Shown one piece after another: positions 8,680-18,980 of a DNA stretch of 64,000 nt. Location: positions 648,768-712,767 of the forward strand of contig NZ_JAEPBG010000002.1 in NCBI RefSeq assembly GCF_016632335.1, written 5' to 3'. The position numbers and the translations under genes were made by a program. The notes beneath the pieces were generated by a model that was not told the DNA's origin, did no database searches, and saw nothing but the letters and a program-made list of their open reading frames with translations. The stretch is from Noviherbaspirillum pedocola (GTDB taxonomy: Bacteria; Pseudomonadota; Gammaproteobacteria; Burkholderiales; Burkholderiaceae_D). Each line of letters opens with the position of its first letter. The stretch's first letter is position 1.

Positions 8680-9040
8680 AGTGCAAAACCCTGACCAGGC
8701 CTTCCACGCTTTCCAGCATCTCGATCGGACGTCCGCCCAGGGTGGTGTTGTCGCCATTGAGCCATTGCCGCGCATGCTCGTCATGGCCGAGGAGCGCGTC
8801 GAGCGAGCGGAACAGCCGTACCAGCAATACCGCCATTTCCCATTCCTTGCCGCGCTCACGCGAGAGGGAATACGCGCTGGCGAACAAACGGGATACCGTC
8901 GCGTTCGATACGCCGAGAATTCTTGCGAGCGAAGATTGTTTTAGGTCGAGCAGCAGCGCCACGTTGCGCAGCGCTTTTGTCAGGGTCTGCTCGGGATTTG
9001 CTTGTGATACCGCAGCGTCAGGGTGGGTTAACGCCAGCAT
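8651..9040 (-). CDS. Xre/MbcA/ParS-type antitoxin (DUF2384)
   Basis: 129 aa. The N-terminal part (about 15-70) is a Cro/cI-like helix-turn-helix (ARILGVSNATVSRLFASAYS). The C-terminal part (about 75-125) is the MbcA/ParS/Xre toxin-binding domain with the typical ARQWLNGDNTTLGGRPIEML segment. It should neutralise the RES protein encoded immediately downstream and repress their shared promoter. The start at 9040 has TGGAGAAA about seven bases upstream. The module is divergent from purL and shares the 9041-9276 intergenic space with it. Autoregulation through binding in that space is expected from the family but no operator was identified. Confidence 0.9.
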   Translation of the reverse strand: MLALTHPDAAVSQANPEQTLTKALRNVALLLDLKQSSLARILGVSNATVSRLFASAYSLSRERGKEWEMAVLLVRLFRSLDALLGHDEHARQWLNGDNTTLGGRPIEMLESVEGLVRVLHYVDAHRGRI

Positions 9041-9204
9041 GAGATTTCTCCAGAAATAAAAGTGGCGAAATATTTCTTCGGAAATCTACCAGTTTCCCGC
9101 GCCTCTGTCACCACGATTTGCAAACGGGATATCGCGCTGCACGCCTGGCAGCTCGGTTTGGCAAGCGCTCTCGCGCTGCATCAGGCCGGTCCGATATGGC
9201 AAGG

Positions 9205-9210
9205 TATAAT
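9205..9210 (+). promoter_or_regulatory. candidate -10 box for purL
   Basis: A perfect TATAAT hexamer lies 67 bases upstream of the chosen purL start, in the 236-base divergent space between the Xre antitoxin and purL. A convincing -35 at the right spacing is not seen, so this rests on the hexamer and position only. Confidence 0.45.
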
Positions 9211-9276
9211 CCCGCTTTCGTCGAACCCGCACCGCGGACGCCGTCCCTCCCGCTGTGCATCAACTCTCTTTTCGCC

Positions 9277-12200
9277 ATGCTGATCCTGCCGGGCTCGAAT
9301 GCCCTGTCTGCCTTTCGCGCACAACGCTTGCTCGTTCAACTCCAGGCCATCGATCCCGCCATCACAGGTATATCCGGACGCTATCTGCACTTCATCGACG
9401 CGAGCCAGGCTCTGGCGGATGACGATGTCCGACGTCTCAAGGCGCTCCTGACCTATGGCGAGGATGTTGCTGGCGGAGCTGACGGCGAGGAGTTCGTCGT
9501 GGTGCCGCGCTTCGGCACGATTTCGCCCTGGGCTAGCAAGGCCACCGATATCGCGCATAACTGCGGCATGACGCAGGTGCATCGCATCGAGCGCGGCATT
9601 TCCTTCCATGTGCATCTGAAGTCGGGCTTGTTCAGCGGTGCAAAGCGCCTGTCCGGCACGGCGGTGGAAGCGGTATCAGCCGCGCTGCACGACCGCATGA
9701 CCGAGATGGTGCTGCGCAGCGCCGACGATGCCGCCGGCTTGTTCCGTGAATTGCAGCCGCTGCCGCTGGCGCATGTCGATGTCATGGGTGGCGGTCGCGC
9801 GGCGCTGGAAGCGGCCAACAGCGAGCTGGGACTGGCGCTGTCGGATGATGAAATCGATTACCTGGTCAACGCCTTCACCGCGGCCAAACGCAATCCGACC
9901 GATGTCGAACTGATGATGTTCGCGCAGGCCAACAGCGAGCACTGCCGCCACAAGATCTTCAATGCCGACTGGACCATCGATGGCGAGCAGCAGGACCGCT
10001 CGCTGTTCGCGATGATCCGCAATACCCATCAGCTGCATCCCGAGGGCACGATCGTCGCCTACAGCGACAATTCCTCGGTGATCGAAGGCGCGAAAGTGAT
10101 GCGCTTTCATCCGCGCGGCGCCGCCGCCGGCAATGTCTATGGCGAGAGCGTCGAGCCCACGCACATCCTGATGAAGGTGGAAACCCACAACCACCCGACC
10201 GCGATCTCGCCGTTCCCGGGCGCGTCCACTGGCGCCGGCGGCGAAATCCGCGATGAAGGCGCGACCGGCCGCGGCGCAAAACCGAAGGCCGGCCTCACCG
10301 GCTTCACCGTGTCGAACCTGATGATCACGCACGCGGTGCAGCCCTGGGAAAACGCCCGCGACACCGCCGAGCCGTCATCGCAGCGGCAGGCGCATGCGCA
10401 GGGCGGCATCCACGGCAAGCCCGAGCGCATCGCCTCGCCGCTGCAGATCATGGTCGACGGCCCGCTCGGCGGCGCGGCCTTCAACAATGAATTCGGCCGG
10501 CCTAATCTCGGCGGCTATTTCCGCAGCTACGAGCAGAACGTCGGCGGCACCGTGTGGGGCTACCACAAGCCGATCATGATCGCCGGCGGCATGGGCAATA
10601 TCTCGGCCGAGCTCACGAAGAAGGAAGAGCTGCCGGCCGGCAGCCTGCTGATCCAGCTCGGCGGCCCGGGCATGCGCATCGGCATGGGCGGCAGCGCGGC
10701 ATCGTCGATGGCCACCGGCAGTAATACCGCGGATCTCGATTTCGACTCGGTGCAGCGCGGCAATCCGGAGATGGAGCGGCGCGCGCAGGAAGTCATCAAT
10801 GCCTGCTGGACCATGGGTGAGGACAATCCGATCCTGTCGATCCACGATGTCGGCGCCGGCGGCCTGTCGAACGCCTTCCCCGAGATCACCAACGATGCGA
10901 AACGCGGCGCCATCTTCGACCTTCGGCGCGTGCCGCTGGAAGAATCCGGCATGTCGCCGCGCGAGATCTGGAGCAATGAATCGCAGGAGCGCTATGTGCT
11001 GGCCATCGCGCCGGAAAGCCTGGCGCTGTTCCAATACCTGTGCGAGCGCGAACGCTGTCCGTTTGCGGTCGTTGGTCATGCGACCGAAGAACGTCAGCTC
11101 AAGGTCTTCGATCCGAAGAACGACGATTATCCGGTAGACATGCCGATGGATGTGCTGCTCGGCAAACCGCCGAAGATGCATCGTGATGTGCAGCGTGTGG
11201 CAATGCAGCTTCCCGCAATCGACCTCACCGGCATCGAACTCGCCGACGCCGCGCTGCGCGTGCTGCGCCTGCCGACGGTGGCCGACAAATCCTTCCTGAT
11301 CACCATAGGCGACCGCACCGTCGGCGGCAACACCGTGCGCGACCAGATGGTCGGCCCATGGCAGGTGCCGGTGGCCGACTGCGCAGTGACGACGATGAGC
11401 TTTGACGGCTATGTCGGCGAAGCGATGGCCATGGGCGAACGCACGCCGCTGGCCGTCATCGACGCGCCGGCTTCGGGCCGCATGGCGGTGGGCGAGGCGA
11501 TCACCAACATCGCCGCGGCGCCGATCGAAAAGCTTGGCGACATCAAACTGTCCGCGAACTGGATGGCCGCCTGCGGCCAGCCCGGTCAGGACGCGGCGCT
11601 GTTCGACACCGTCAAGGCGGTCGGCATGGAGCTGTGCCCGGCGCTGGGCATTTCCATCCCGGTCGGCAAGGATTCGCTGTCGATGCGTACCACCTGGAAG
11701 GAAGAAGACGGCGCTGACAAGTCGGTGGTCTCGCCGGTGTCGCTGATCGTGTCGGCCTTCGCGCGTGTACACGATGTGCGCCTCGCACTGACGCCGCAAC
11801 TGCGCACCGATCTCGGCGACACCGCACTGATCCTGATCGACCTCGGCCGCGGCCGCAACCGCATGGGCGGCTCGGCCTTGGCCCAGGTCATGCAGCAGAT
11901 CGGCAATGACGCGCCGGATGTCGATACACCCGAGGACCTGAAAGCCTTCTTCGCCGCAATCCAGCGGCTCAATACGGAAAAGCGCCTGCTCGCCTATCAC
12001 GATCGTTCCGACGGTGGCCTGTTCGTCACGCTCGCCGAGATGGCTTTCGCGGGCCGCACCGGCGTCTCGGTCAACCTCGACATCCTGACCATGGAAGGCG
12101 AGCATGCGAGCGACTGGGGCGACTCGAAGAACTGGGCATCGCAGATCGCCGAGCGCCGCAACGAGATGACGCTGCGCGCGCTGTTTTCCGAGGAACTCGG

Positions 12201-13299
12201 CGCGGTGATCCAGGTGCGTGCCGACGAGCGCTCGGATGTCATGAACGTGCTGCGTGAATTCGGCCTCGGCGCGGCCAGTCATATCATCGGCAAGACCAAT
12301 CCGCGCGATGCCATCGAATTCACTCGCGACGCCAAGGTGATCTACAACACGCCGCGCATCGAGCTGCAGCGCGCCTGGAGCGAAACGAGTTGGCGCATCG
12401 CGCGCCTGCGCGACAACCCTGCCTGCGCTGACGCCGAATACGAGCGCATTCTCGATGCGAAGGATCCCGGCATCACGCCGCATCTGAGCTTCGATCCGCA
12501 GCAGGATGTCGCTGCGCCGTTCATTGCCAGCGGCGCACGGCCGCGCGTGGCCATCCTGCGCGAGCAGGGCGTCAATTCGCAGATCGAGACCGCGTATGCG
12601 ATGCACAAGGCCGGCTTTGAAGCGGTCGACGTGCACATGAGCGATCTGATCGCGGGCCGTGCGCGGCTGGATGATTTCAAGGGCCTGATCGCGGTCGGCG
12701 GCTTTTCCTATGGCGACGTGCTTGGCGCCGGCGAAGGCTGGGCCAAGACCATCCTGTTCAATGCGAAGCTGGCCGAAGCCTTCACGCTGTATTTCAACCG
12801 GCCGGACACCTTTGCGCTGGGCATCTGCAACGGCTGCCAGATGATGAGCAATCTGAAATCCATCATTCCGGGTGCGCATGCATGGCCGAAGTTCACCCGC
12901 AACAAGTCCGAGCAATTCGAAGCGCGCTTTGCGATGGTGGAAGTCGCCGATAGCCCATCGATCTTCTTCGCCGGCATGGCCGGCACCCGCGCGCCGATCG
13001 CGGTTGCGCATGGTGAAGGCTTTGCGGACTTCTCACAGACCGGCAAGCGCGATGAAGCGCTCGTCGCAATGCGCTTCGTCGATAACGGTGGCACGCCGAC
13101 CGAGACGTATCCGTTCAATCCGAACGGCTCGCCGCAGGGCATCACCTCGGTAACCACACCCGACGGCCGCTTCACGGTGCTGATGCCGCATGCGGAGCGT
13201 GTGTTCCGCACGGTGCAGCAGTCCTGGCATCCGGATGGCTGGGGTGAGGATTCGCCATGGATGCGCATGTTCCGCAATGCGCGTGTGTGGGTGGGATAA
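9277..13299 (+). CDS. purL: phosphoribosylformylglycinamidine synthase (long, single-chain form)
   Basis: 1340 aa enzyme of purine synthesis that converts FGAR, glutamine and ATP to FGAM. The single chain joins a PurS-like N-terminal domain (1-150), a linker, two AIRS-type ATP-binding halves (about 210-1000) and a C-terminal glutaminase. Visible motifs include [17 protein letters not shown] in the first half, and in the amidotransferase Cys1184 ([10 protein letters not shown]) with His1305 and Glu1307 (PHAERVFR). The frame is open from 9118, but 9277 ([14 protein letters not shown]) matches the normal start of the betaproteobacterial enzyme. It is monocistronic and followed by a REP-type repeat. 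Length and motifs are complete. Confidence 0.97.
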   Translation: MLILPGSNALSAFRAQRLLVQLQAIDPAITGISGRYLHFIDASQALADDDVRRLKALLTYGEDVAGGADGEEFVVVPRFGTISPWASKATDIAHNCGMTQVHRIERGISFHVHLKSGLFSGAKRLSGTAVEAVSAALHDRMTEMVLRSADDAAGLFRELQPLPLAHVDVMGGGRAALEAANSELGLALSDDEIDYLVNAFTAAKRNPTDVELMMFAQANSEHCRHKIFNADWTIDGEQQDRSLFAMIRNTHQLHPEGTIVAYSDNSSVIEGAKVMRFHPRGAAAGNVYGESVEPTHILMKVETHNHPTAISPFPGASTGAGGEIRDEGATGRGAKPKAGLTGFTVSNLMITHAVQPWENARDTAEPSSQRQAHAQGGIHGKPERIASPLQIMVDGPLGGAAFNNEFGRPNLGGYFRSYEQNVGGTVWGYHKPIMIAGGMGNISAELTKKEELPAGSLLIQLGGPGMRIGMGGSAASSMATGSNTADLDFDSVQRGNPEMERRAQEVINACWTMGEDNPILSIHDVGAGGLSNAFPEITNDAKRGAIFDLRRVPLEESGMSPREIWSNESQERYVLAIAPESLALFQYLCERERCPFAVVGHATEERQLKVFDPKNDDYPVDMPMDVLLGKPPKMHRDVQRVAMQLPAIDLTGIELADAALRVLRLPTVADKSFLITIGDRTVGGNTVRDQMVGPWQVPVADCAVTTMSFDGYVGEAMAMGERTPLAVIDAPASGRMAVGEAITNIAAAPIEKLGDIKLSANWMAACGQPGQDAALFDTVKAVGMELCPALGISIPVGKDSLSMRTTWKEEDGADKSVVSPVSLIVSAFARVHDVRLALTPQLRTDLGDTALILIDLGRGRNRMGGSALAQVMQQIGNDAPDVDTPEDLKAFFAAIQRLNTEKRLLAYHDRSDGGLFVTLAEMAFAGRTGVSVNLDILTMEGEHASDWGDSKNWASQIAERRNEMTLRALFSEELGAVIQVRADERSDVMNVLREFGLGAASHIIGKTNPRDAIEFTRDAKVIYNTPRIELQRAWSETSWRIARLRDNPACADAEYERILDAKDPGITPHLSFDPQQDVAAPFIASGARPRVAILREQGVNSQIETAYAMHKAGFEAVDVHMSDLIAGRARLDDFKGLIAVGGFSYGDVLGAGEGWAKTILFNAKLAEAFTLYFNRPDTFALGICNGCQMMSNLKSIIPGAHAWPKFTRNKSEQFEARFAMVEVADSPSIFFAGMAGTRAPIAVAHGEGFADFSQTGKRDEALVAMRFVDNGGTPTETYPFNPNGSPQGITSVTTPDGRFTVLMPHAERVFRTVQQSWHPDGWGEDSPWMRMFRNARVWVG

Positions 13300-13316
13300 A
13301 GAAGCAGGAACGTATC

Positions 13317-13383
13317 GTAGGGTGGGCGCAAGCCCACGCGTTGTTCGTACCGCAATGAGCCGCGTGGGCAGCACCCACCCTAC
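13317..13383. repeat. REP pair (BIME), GTAG type, copy 1
   Basis: Starts GTAG, then GGTGGGCGCAAGCCCAC, a 20-base spacer and the inverted partner, ending CTAC. Each half is itself a small hairpin. It lies between the convergent purL and ppiC genes and matches the repeats at 18885, 25364, 32675, 49538 and 61.3/62.2 kb. Confidence 0.8.
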
Positions 13384-13420
13384 AGCTTACCCACCGATAT
13401 TCCGACCCGGGCCGGGCAAT

Positions 13421-13444
13421 AAAAAAGCGCTCACAAGGAGCGCT
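13421..13444 (-). terminator. rho-independent terminator of the ppiC block
   Basis: On the minus strand a 7-bp stem AGCGCTC/GAGCGCT (13438-13444 and 13426-13432, loop of five) is followed by a run of T (A-tract 13421-13426 on plus). It lies 23 bases after the ppiC stop. Confidence 0.8.
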
Positions 13445-13466
13445 TCTTCTTTGGTGCCCGTGGCGA

Positions 13467-14243
13467 TTACTGGATCTTCGCCTTCTTGCGCAGTTCCTGC
13501 TGATACGCCTGCAGCTTCTGCTGCTGCAGCGCTTCGGCGATCTGCGGCTTGACTTCTTCATAGCTCGGCACCTTGGCCGGGCGCACGTCTTCCAGCTTGA
13601 TGACGTGGTAGCCGAACTGGGTATGCACCGGAGTCTCGGTGATCTGGCCTTTCTGCAGACCGACCATCGCGTCGGAGAAGGGTTTCACGAAGGAATTCGG
13701 GGAAGCCCAGTCGAGTTCGCCGCCCTTGGAAGCGGAACCCGGGTCCTTCGACTGCTTGGCCAGGTCCTCGAACTTCGCGCCGCCCTTCAGCTTGGCGATG
13801 ATGGCTTTCGCGTCTTCTTCCTTGTCCACCAGGATGTGGCGGGCATGGTATTCCTTGTCACCAGCCTGCGCCTTGTACTTGTCGTACTCGGCCTTCATGT
13901 CAGCTTCGCTGACCGGGTTCTTCTTCACGTAGTCGGCGACCAGCGCGCGAATCACGATCGCCTGGCGGGCCATCTCGAGCTGGTTCTTCACGTCCGCGCT
14001 TTGCGCCAGGCCCAGGCGGTCGGCTTCCTGCATCAGGATTTCGCGGTTGATCAATTCTTCCTTGACCATGGAACGCAGCTGCGGCGTGTCCTGCTGGCCC
14101 TGTGCGGCCATTTGCTTGACCATCGCATCGGCACGGGAAGACGGCACCGGCTTGCCATTCACGACTGCCAGGTTCTGCGCCATGGCGGGCAGGGCGGCGG
14201 TTGCGAAAAGAAGAACGAGCAGGCGAGCGGGTTTTAAGGTCAT
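13467..14243 (-). CDS. periplasmic parvulin-type peptidyl-prolyl isomerase
   Basis: 258 aa periplasmic foldase. A signal peptide (residues 1-22, cleaving after AMA) precedes a SurA-like helical chaperone segment (about 25-120) and a parvulin (PpiC) domain (about 130-225) with YHARHILVDKEEDAKAI at its start and FGYHVIKLEDVRP at its end. It should assist folding of exported and outer-membrane proteins. It is the last gene of a leftward block with bolA, yciB, msrB and selO, and a terminator follows. Similar proteins are called PpiC, PpiD-like or PrsA-like; it is shorter than SurA, with one parvulin domain instead of two. Confidence 0.93.
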   Translation of the reverse strand: MTLKPARLLVLLFATAALPAMAQNLAVVNGKPVPSSRADAMVKQMAAQGQQDTPQLRSMVKEELINREILMQEADRLGLAQSADVKNQLEMARQAIVIRALVADYVKKNPVSEADMKAEYDKYKAQAGDKEYHARHILVDKEEDAKAIIAKLKGGAKFEDLAKQSKDPGSASKGGELDWASPNSFVKPFSDAMVGLQKGQITETPVHTQFGYHVIKLEDVRPAKVPSYEEVKPQIAEALQQQKLQAYQQELRKKAKIQ

Positions 14244-14306
14244 GTCTTTTCCTAGAAGTTACGGGTAACGATGTTATTGAAAACAGTGTTGGTGACGACC
14301 GGGCGC

Positions 14307-14594
14307 CTATTGATCCGTTCCGGCGTCGGCTTCGGCGGGAGTCAGGGCAACGATGGCGAGTGCATGGATGTCCTGCTGCATCATGTCGCGCAGGCAATCA
14401 TACACGAGCCTATGACGCATCACGCGGTTCTGCGCTTCGAAGCGCGAGGATACGAGACGAACGCGGTAATGTCCACCTCCGGAAGCCGCGCCGGCATGGC
14501 CGGCATGCAGCGCGGATTCATCCTCCACCACGCATTCGATCGTATCGAGGCCGGCCTGCAGGCGGGCCCGGATTTGCTGCACACGGTCGTTCAT
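14307..14594 (-). CDS. bolA: BolA-family protein
   Basis: 95 aa protein of the BolA fold. BolA proteins pair with monothiol glutaredoxins around a 2Fe-2S cluster, and BolA is also linked to morphology and biofilm control. Visible marks: an N-terminal helix ([15 protein letters not shown]), the segment [23 protein letters not shown], and [15 protein letters not shown] with the conserved Ala-Leu ending. The invariant His is present in HALAIVAL. It overlaps the yciB stop by four bases (14591-14594), so the two are translationally coupled. Same order as in other Burkholderiales. Which BolA subgroup it belongs to is unclear. Confidence 0.9.
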   Translation of the reverse strand: MNDRVQQIRARLQAGLDTIECVVEDESALHAGHAGAASGGGHYRVRLVSSRFEAQNRVMRHRLVYDCLRDMMQQDIHALAIVALTPAEADAGTDQ

Positions 14595-15211
14595 CCTGCA
14601 TCCTTCATGTATTTCGACAACACCATCGATTGCGCGACCACGAAGGCAATCATCAGGCCGATCGAGCCGAACATCTTGAAATTGACCCAGGCCGAGGTGG
14701 AGAAGTTGAAGGCCACATACAGATTGAGCACACCCATTGCGGCGAAGAAGCCGGCCCAGGCCATGTTCAGCTTGTCCCAGACCGCATCGGGCAGATCGAC
14801 CTGGTGGCCCATCATCATGCGAATCGGGTTCTTGCGCATGAGCAGCTGCCCGCCGGCCAGCGCCACCGCGAAGACCCAGTACAGCACCGTGGGCTTCCAC
14901 TTGATGAAGGTGTCGTTGTGGAAGTAGATGGTTGCACCACCAAAGACAACGATGATCGCCAGCGACACCCACAGCATTGCATCGACCTTGCGCCGGCGTG
15001 CCAGCAGATAAACGATCTGTGCGATGGTGGCGACGATGGCCACTGCGGTGGCGATCAGTATCGGCGCCTGGTCGGCAGTGACGTGGCCGCCGGAAACCAG
15101 CCCCGACAGATAGGTGCCGACCAGCGACTGCGCCGCATCGCCATGGCTTTCGCCCCATTTGAACACCCCGAAGAACAGGATGACCGGGAACATGTCGAAC
15201 AGGAACTTCAT
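14591..15211 (-). CDS. yciB: septation protein A / inner membrane protein YciB (IspZ family)
   Basis: 206 aa inner-membrane protein with five or six hydrophobic helices. It starts with [19 protein letters not shown], the family signature, and carries [14 protein letters not shown] in the middle. YciB/IspZ affects cell envelope and septum integrity in enterics and Shigella. It lies nine bases after msrB and overlaps bolA by four, so these three form one transcriptional unit. Length matches the family (about 180-210). Confidence 0.92.
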   Translation of the reverse strand: MKFLFDMFPVILFFGVFKWGESHGDAAQSLVGTYLSGLVSGGHVTADQAPILIATAVAIVATIAQIVYLLARRRKVDAMLWVSLAIIVVFGGATIYFHNDTFIKWKPTVLYWVFAVALAGGQLLMRKNPIRMMMGHQVDLPDAVWDKLNMAWAGFFAAMGVLNLYVAFNFSTSAWVNFKMFGSIGLMIAFVVAQSMVLSKYMKDAG

Positions 15212-15220
15212 GCGCGGTCC

Positions 15221-15625
15221 TTATTCCGGTTGCGGGTCGAAGCGCAGCGCGGCCGAGTTGATGCAATAGCGCAGGCCGGTCGGCGGCGGGCCATCCGGAA
15301 ACACATGCCCGAGATGCGCATCGCAGACATTGCACAGGATCTCGGTGCGCACCATGCCGTGGCTGCGGTCGACGCGCTCGCTCACGTTTTCCGGGTTCAG
15401 CGCGCGGAAATAGCTGGGCCAGCCGCAGCCGGACTCGAACTTCGCATCCGACTCGAACAGCGGCGTGCCGCAGCACACGCAGGTATAGATCCCATGCTCA
15501 TGGTGATCCCAGAAGCGGCCGGTGAAGGCGCGCTCGGTGGCGGCATGGCGGGTGACCTGGTATTCCATCGGGTCAAGCATCGCGCGCCATTCGGCGTCGG
15601 TCTTGACGACTTTGTCCTTGCTCAT
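15221..15625 (-). CDS. msrB: peptide-methionine (R)-S-oxide reductase
   Basis: 134 aa thiol enzyme that reduces methionine-R-sulfoxide in proteins. The catalytic Cys121 lies in RYCINSAAL. The zinc site is formed by Cys49 and Cys52 (CVCC) and Cys98 and Cys101 (CNVC). The segment [14 protein letters not shown] is conserved, with Trp and the recycling Cys nearby. The frame opens at 15670, but the start at 15625 (MSKDKVV) has GGGAGATG upstream and fits the family length. It lies 32 bases after selO and nine before yciB. No signal peptide, hence cytoplasmic. Confidence 0.95.
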   Translation of the reverse strand: MSKDKVVKTDAEWRAMLDPMEYQVTRHAATERAFTGRFWDHHEHGIYTCVCCGTPLFESDAKFESGCGWPSYFRALNPENVSERVDRSHGMVRTEILCNVCDAHLGHVFPDGPPPTGLRYCINSAALRFDPQPE

Positions 15626-15657
15626 GGTTTCATCTCCCGCATTGGATGAGGCGTCGC

Positions 15658-17163
15658 TCACGACGAGCAACTGACCTCAAGTTCGCTTGCCCAGTCCGGC
15701 GGCAGCGCTGCGTAGGCATCATGCTCCGGCTGCTCATCAAAAGGCCGGGACAGGATCCCGGCCAGTTTCTGCACTTCGGAAAAGTCCTTCTTCTGCGCCC
15801 GCTCGATGGCGACCTGCGCCAGGTAGTTGCGAAGCACATACTTGGGGTTCTTTGCATGCATTGCAAGCCGCCGTTGCACATCGTTACTGCTTTCCTGGCG
15901 CAGGCGGGCGCGGTATTGTACCGCCCAGTCATCAAAGGCGGCCCTGTCGATGAACAGATCGCGCAACGGCTCATCCCTTGCAGGCTCGTCGATGCGCAAA
16001 TCGCCGAGGCGGCGAAAGAACAGCGTGAAGTCGACGTGGCTCTCGGCCATGATCGCGAACATTCTGTCGATCAGAGCGACATCGCCGTCCGCCATCGATT
16101 GCAGGCCGAGCTTCTCATGCATCAAGGCATCGAACTTCGCGTCATGCGCGGCCTGATAACCGGAAAGCGCTGCCTTGGTCTCTTCGACATCGCCAATCAG
16201 CGGCAGCATCGCCTGCCCGAGCGCGAAGCAATTCCATTGCCCGATGCGCGGTTGCATCGCATACGCATACCGGCCGCCCTGGTCGGTGTGATTGCAGATA
16301 TGGCCAGGGTTGAACGCTTCCATGAAGCCGAAAGGTCCGTAGTCCAGCGTGATGCCTAGGATGGACATGTTGTCGGTATTCATTACGCCGTGCATGAAGC
16401 CAACCGCCTGCCAATGCGCCATCAGCTCCGCGGTACGGTGCGTGACTTCGATCAGCAGCGCCTTGTACGGCTGCGCTGCCTCGCGCAATTCCGGATAGCA
16501 GCGATCGAGGACATGGTCGGCAAGCGCTTTGAGTTCGTCGTGCCGGTTGTGATAGAACCAGTGCTCGAAGGAACCGAAGCGCACAAAGGATGGCGCCATG
16601 CGCGTGGCCACCGCGGCGGTTTCCGGCGTCTCGCGCAGCACGCGCGCATCCGAACCCGTCACGCACAGCGCGCGTGACGTTGGGATGCCGAGCGCGGCCA
16701 TTGCTTCCGAGCACAGGAATTCCCGTATCGACGAGCGCAGCACCGCGCGGCCGTCGCCCATGCGCGAATACGGCGTCATGCCGGCGCCTTTCAACTGCAA
16801 CTCCAGCCGGCCTGGTGCTGCCGAGCCTGTTGCTTCGGCATCGCCGAGCAGGATGGCCCGGCCATCGCCGAGCTGCCCGGCCCAGACGCCAAACTGATGC
16901 CCGGAATACACCGCGGCCAGCGGCTGCGATTGCGGCAGCAGGCTGTTGCCGGTGAAGGCATCGATGAAGGCCGGCTCGGCGAACTGCGCGGGATCCAGTC
17001 CGATCAGCCGTGCCGCCTCGGCGCTGCCGCACACCAGGTAAGGCTTCGACAGGGGAGTGGGCTGCAGTCGCGTGTAATAGGCGGCAGGCATGGCTGCGAA
17101 GCCGTTATCCAGCCGCAGCTCATCGATCAGCAGCCCGTGGGCTGCGCGTTCCGGTGCATTCAT
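15658..17163 (-). CDS. selO: protein adenylyltransferase SelO (YdiU, UPF0061)
   Basis: 501 aa pseudokinase-fold enzyme that transfers AMP from ATP to Ser, Thr or Tyr of target proteins, tied to redox stress in E. coli. The sequence shows [20 protein letters not shown] (nucleotide-binding Lys and Arg), [19 protein letters not shown], and the metal-binding segment [12 protein letters not shown] followed by LDYGPFGFM with the catalytic Asp. It ends in SCSS, with Cys at the place where eukaryotic SelO carries selenocysteine. First gene of the leftward block, directly upstream of msrB, a fitting partner for oxidised proteins. The Crp/Fnr regulator gene ends 12 bases upstream in the same direction. 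Confidence 0.95.
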   Translation of the reverse strand: MNAPERAAHGLLIDELRLDNGFAAMPAAYYTRLQPTPLSKPYLVCGSAEAARLIGLDPAQFAEPAFIDAFTGNSLLPQSQPLAAVYSGHQFGVWAGQLGDGRAILLGDAEATGSAAPGRLELQLKGAGMTPYSRMGDGRAVLRSSIREFLCSEAMAALGIPTSRALCVTGSDARVLRETPETAAVATRMAPSFVRFGSFEHWFYHNRHDELKALADHVLDRCYPELREAAQPYKALLIEVTHRTAELMAHWQAVGFMHGVMNTDNMSILGITLDYGPFGFMEAFNPGHICNHTDQGGRYAYAMQPRIGQWNCFALGQAMLPLIGDVEETKAALSGYQAAHDAKFDALMHEKLGLQSMADGDVALIDRMFAIMAESHVDFTLFFRRLGDLRIDEPARDEPLRDLFIDRAAFDDWAVQYRARLRQESSNDVQRRLAMHAKNPKYVLRNYLAQVAIERAQKKDFSEVQKLAGILSRPFDEQPEHDAYAALPPDWASELEVSCSS

Positions 17164-17174
17164 TCAGTTTGTCC

Positions 17175-17975
17175 TTATTGCTTGCGATTGCCGGCTTCGT
17201 TGCCGGCGCTTGCCAGTGAGACCACGCGCGCCGCCTTTCGTGCGCTGCGCGCATCATGCCGGTCCGGATAGGCGATGGCGGCCAGCGCCGCCGGCTGCTC
17301 GATGAAGACGCGACCGTACTTGGTCTGCACCAGGCCTTCCGTCTCCCACAAGCGCAATTGCTTGGCGATACTCTGGCGCGACTTCCCCAGCAGATGGCCA
17401 AGCTCTTCCTGCGTAAGCGGCACTTCGCGGCCCTGTGGAAAGATGGCGCCGGACATCAGCGAAGGCTGCAGTTGCGCCAGTTCCAGCAAGCGCCGCGCCA
17501 GGCGCAGCGCCAGCGGCGCGACAGCGGCTTCCTCGACCAGATCGAAAGTGGCGCGCAGTCGCAGCGCCAGCATGCGCGTGAAGCGCTCGTAGATCGCGGG
17601 ATGACGCATCAGCAGGCGCTGGAAATCGGTGCGCGCATGAAACAGCAGCACAGTCGGGCCGGCGGCATGGCCATCATGGGTGCGCGGCAAGCCATCGAAC
17701 ATCGATATCTCACCGAACCAGTTCGGCCGCTCCATCACCGACAGCGTGGTGGTATGCCCATCGACAGTGGCCCGGGAAAACCGTACCGAGCCGCTGGCGA
17801 TGGTGTAGAAGCCGTCGGGCGCATCGCCACGCGCATGGACCAGCTCGCCATCCTCATAACGGCGCAGCGAGCCGCAGGCGGCGGCTTCCCTGATGACCTC
17901 GTCAGGCAGGTTGGCGAGCCAGGACTCGCGCAGCAGCGCAGTCTTGTCGATGGCGGACTTATCCGGTTGCGGCAT
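17175..17975 (-). CDS. Crp/Fnr-family transcriptional regulator
   Basis: 266 aa. An N-terminal cyclic-nucleotide-binding-like beta barrel (about 20-135) holds HARGDAPDGFYTIASGSVRF and NWFGEISMFDG. A dimerisation helix follows, then a Crp-type winged helix-turn-helix (about 185-245) with LTQEELGHLLGKSRQSIAKQ as recognition region. It lacks the N-terminal Cys cluster of Fnr, so an iron-sulfur sensor is unlikely; the ligand is unknown. The frame opens at 18098, but 17975 (MPQPDKS) fits the domain limits. It is divergent from the class II aldolase gene (113 bases between) and may control it; it could also be transcribed into selO, 12 bases downstream. Confidence 0.9.
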   Translation of the reverse strand: MPQPDKSAIDKTALLRESWLANLPDEVIREAAACGSLRRYEDGELVHARGDAPDGFYTIASGSVRFSRATVDGHTTTLSVMERPNWFGEISMFDGLPRTHDGHAAGPTVLLFHARTDFQRLLMRHPAIYERFTRMLALRLRATFDLVEEAAVAPLALRLARRLLELAQLQPSLMSGAIFPQGREVPLTQEELGHLLGKSRQSIAKQLRLWETEGLVQTKYGRVFIEQPAALAAIAYPDRHDARSARKAARVVSLASAGNEAGNRKQ

Positions 17976-18088
17976 GCAAATGTTAAAGAGTTGACAGTTG
18001 GCGGCTCTCGATGTGGAGATACTCCGGTGCAGAGACCGCAGTCGGCAAAGCCGCGGCCGTATTTTGACAGAGATAGGAGACAGACAAG

Positions 18089-18865
18089 ATGAACGCACCC
18101 GAAAAGCTGGCGTTTCCCTCGATGCGGGATCGCGTATCGGCGGAAGAATGGCAGGTCAGGCAGGACCTCGCGGCCTGTTATCGCCTGGTGGCCGACTTCG
18201 GCTGGAGCGACCTGGTGTTCACCCACATCACCGCGCGCGTGCCCGGCACCGAGGACCAGTTCCTCATCAATCCGTATGGCCTGATGTTCGACGAGATCAC
18301 CGCATCCTCGCTGGTGAAGATCGACATCAATGGCAACAAGCTCGACGACTCGCCATACCCGGTGAATCCGGCCGGCTTCACCATTCACTCGGCCGTGCAC
18401 GCGGTGCGCCACGACGCGCTCTGCGTGATGCACACGCACAGCCTGAACGGCGTGGCGGTGTCGGCGCAGAAGGGCGGCGTGCTGCCGGTGTCGCAGCAAT
18501 CGATCTTCGTGCTTTCCAGCCTCGGCTATCACGGCTATGAAGGCGTGGCGCTGAACGAGGAAGAAAAGCCGCGCCTGGTGGCCGACCTCGGCGACAAGAC
18601 CTACCTGATGCTGCGCAACCATGGCCTGCTGACCGTGGGCAAGACCATCGCCGACGCCTTCCTCAACATGTATATCTTCGAAGCCGCCTGCACGATACAG
18701 ATCCGCGCGCAGGCCGGCGGCAACGAGCTGATTACGATTCCGCAAGCCATCGTCGATGGCGCGAAACGGCAATCGAAAGTGGCAACGAAATCGCAGGGCG
18801 GCATGCTGGCATGGCCAGGCCTGCTGCGCCGGCTGGATCGCCAGGATCCGACCTGGCGGGACTGA
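18089..18865 (+). CDS. class II aldolase/adducin family protein
   Basis: 258 aa zinc-dependent aldolase fold as in fuculose-phosphate aldolase and ribulose-5-phosphate 4-epimerase. Metal ligands are visible in MHTHSLNG (two His) and in MLRNHGLLTVG (third His). The opening RQDLAACYRLVADFGWSDLVFTHIT is typical of the large subgroup found beside catabolic and uptake genes in Burkholderiales, where the substrate is unknown. A ribosome site (GATAGGAGAC) precedes the ATG. It is divergent from the Crp/Fnr gene and followed by a REP pair. Confidence 0.9.
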   Translation: MNAPEKLAFPSMRDRVSAEEWQVRQDLAACYRLVADFGWSDLVFTHITARVPGTEDQFLINPYGLMFDEITASSLVKIDINGNKLDDSPYPVNPAGFTIHSAVHAVRHDALCVMHTHSLNGVAVSAQKGGVLPVSQQSIFVLSSLGYHGYEGVALNEEEKPRLVADLGDKTYLMLRNHGLLTVGKTIADAFLNMYIFEAACTIQIRAQAGGNELITIPQAIVDGAKRQSKVATKSQGGMLAWPGLLRRLDRQDPTWRD

Positions 18866-18884
18866 GTGAGCGCGTAATAGATGT

Positions 18885-18959
18885 GTAGGGTAGGCGAAGC
18901 ACACGCGTATGGTTGACCAACCTTACGAGACCATACCGCGTGGGCTGCGCCCACCCTAC
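18885..18959. repeat. REP pair (BIME), GTAG type, copy 2
   Basis: Starts GTAGGGTAGGCGAAGC and ends in GCGTGGGCTGCGCCCACCCTAC, the inverted partner. It lies between the aldolase and HD genes. An open frame at 18909 reads through it in front of the HD gene but is not its true start. Confidence 0.7.
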
Positions 18960-18980
18960 GGACAAACGAGAGGAGACCAT

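Noticed and set aside
10375..13011. 878-aa open frame on the minus strand of purL
   Set aside because: Shadow of the GC-rich purL coding strand; its composition (His, Arg, Asp rich) and lack of motifs are typical of antisense frames.
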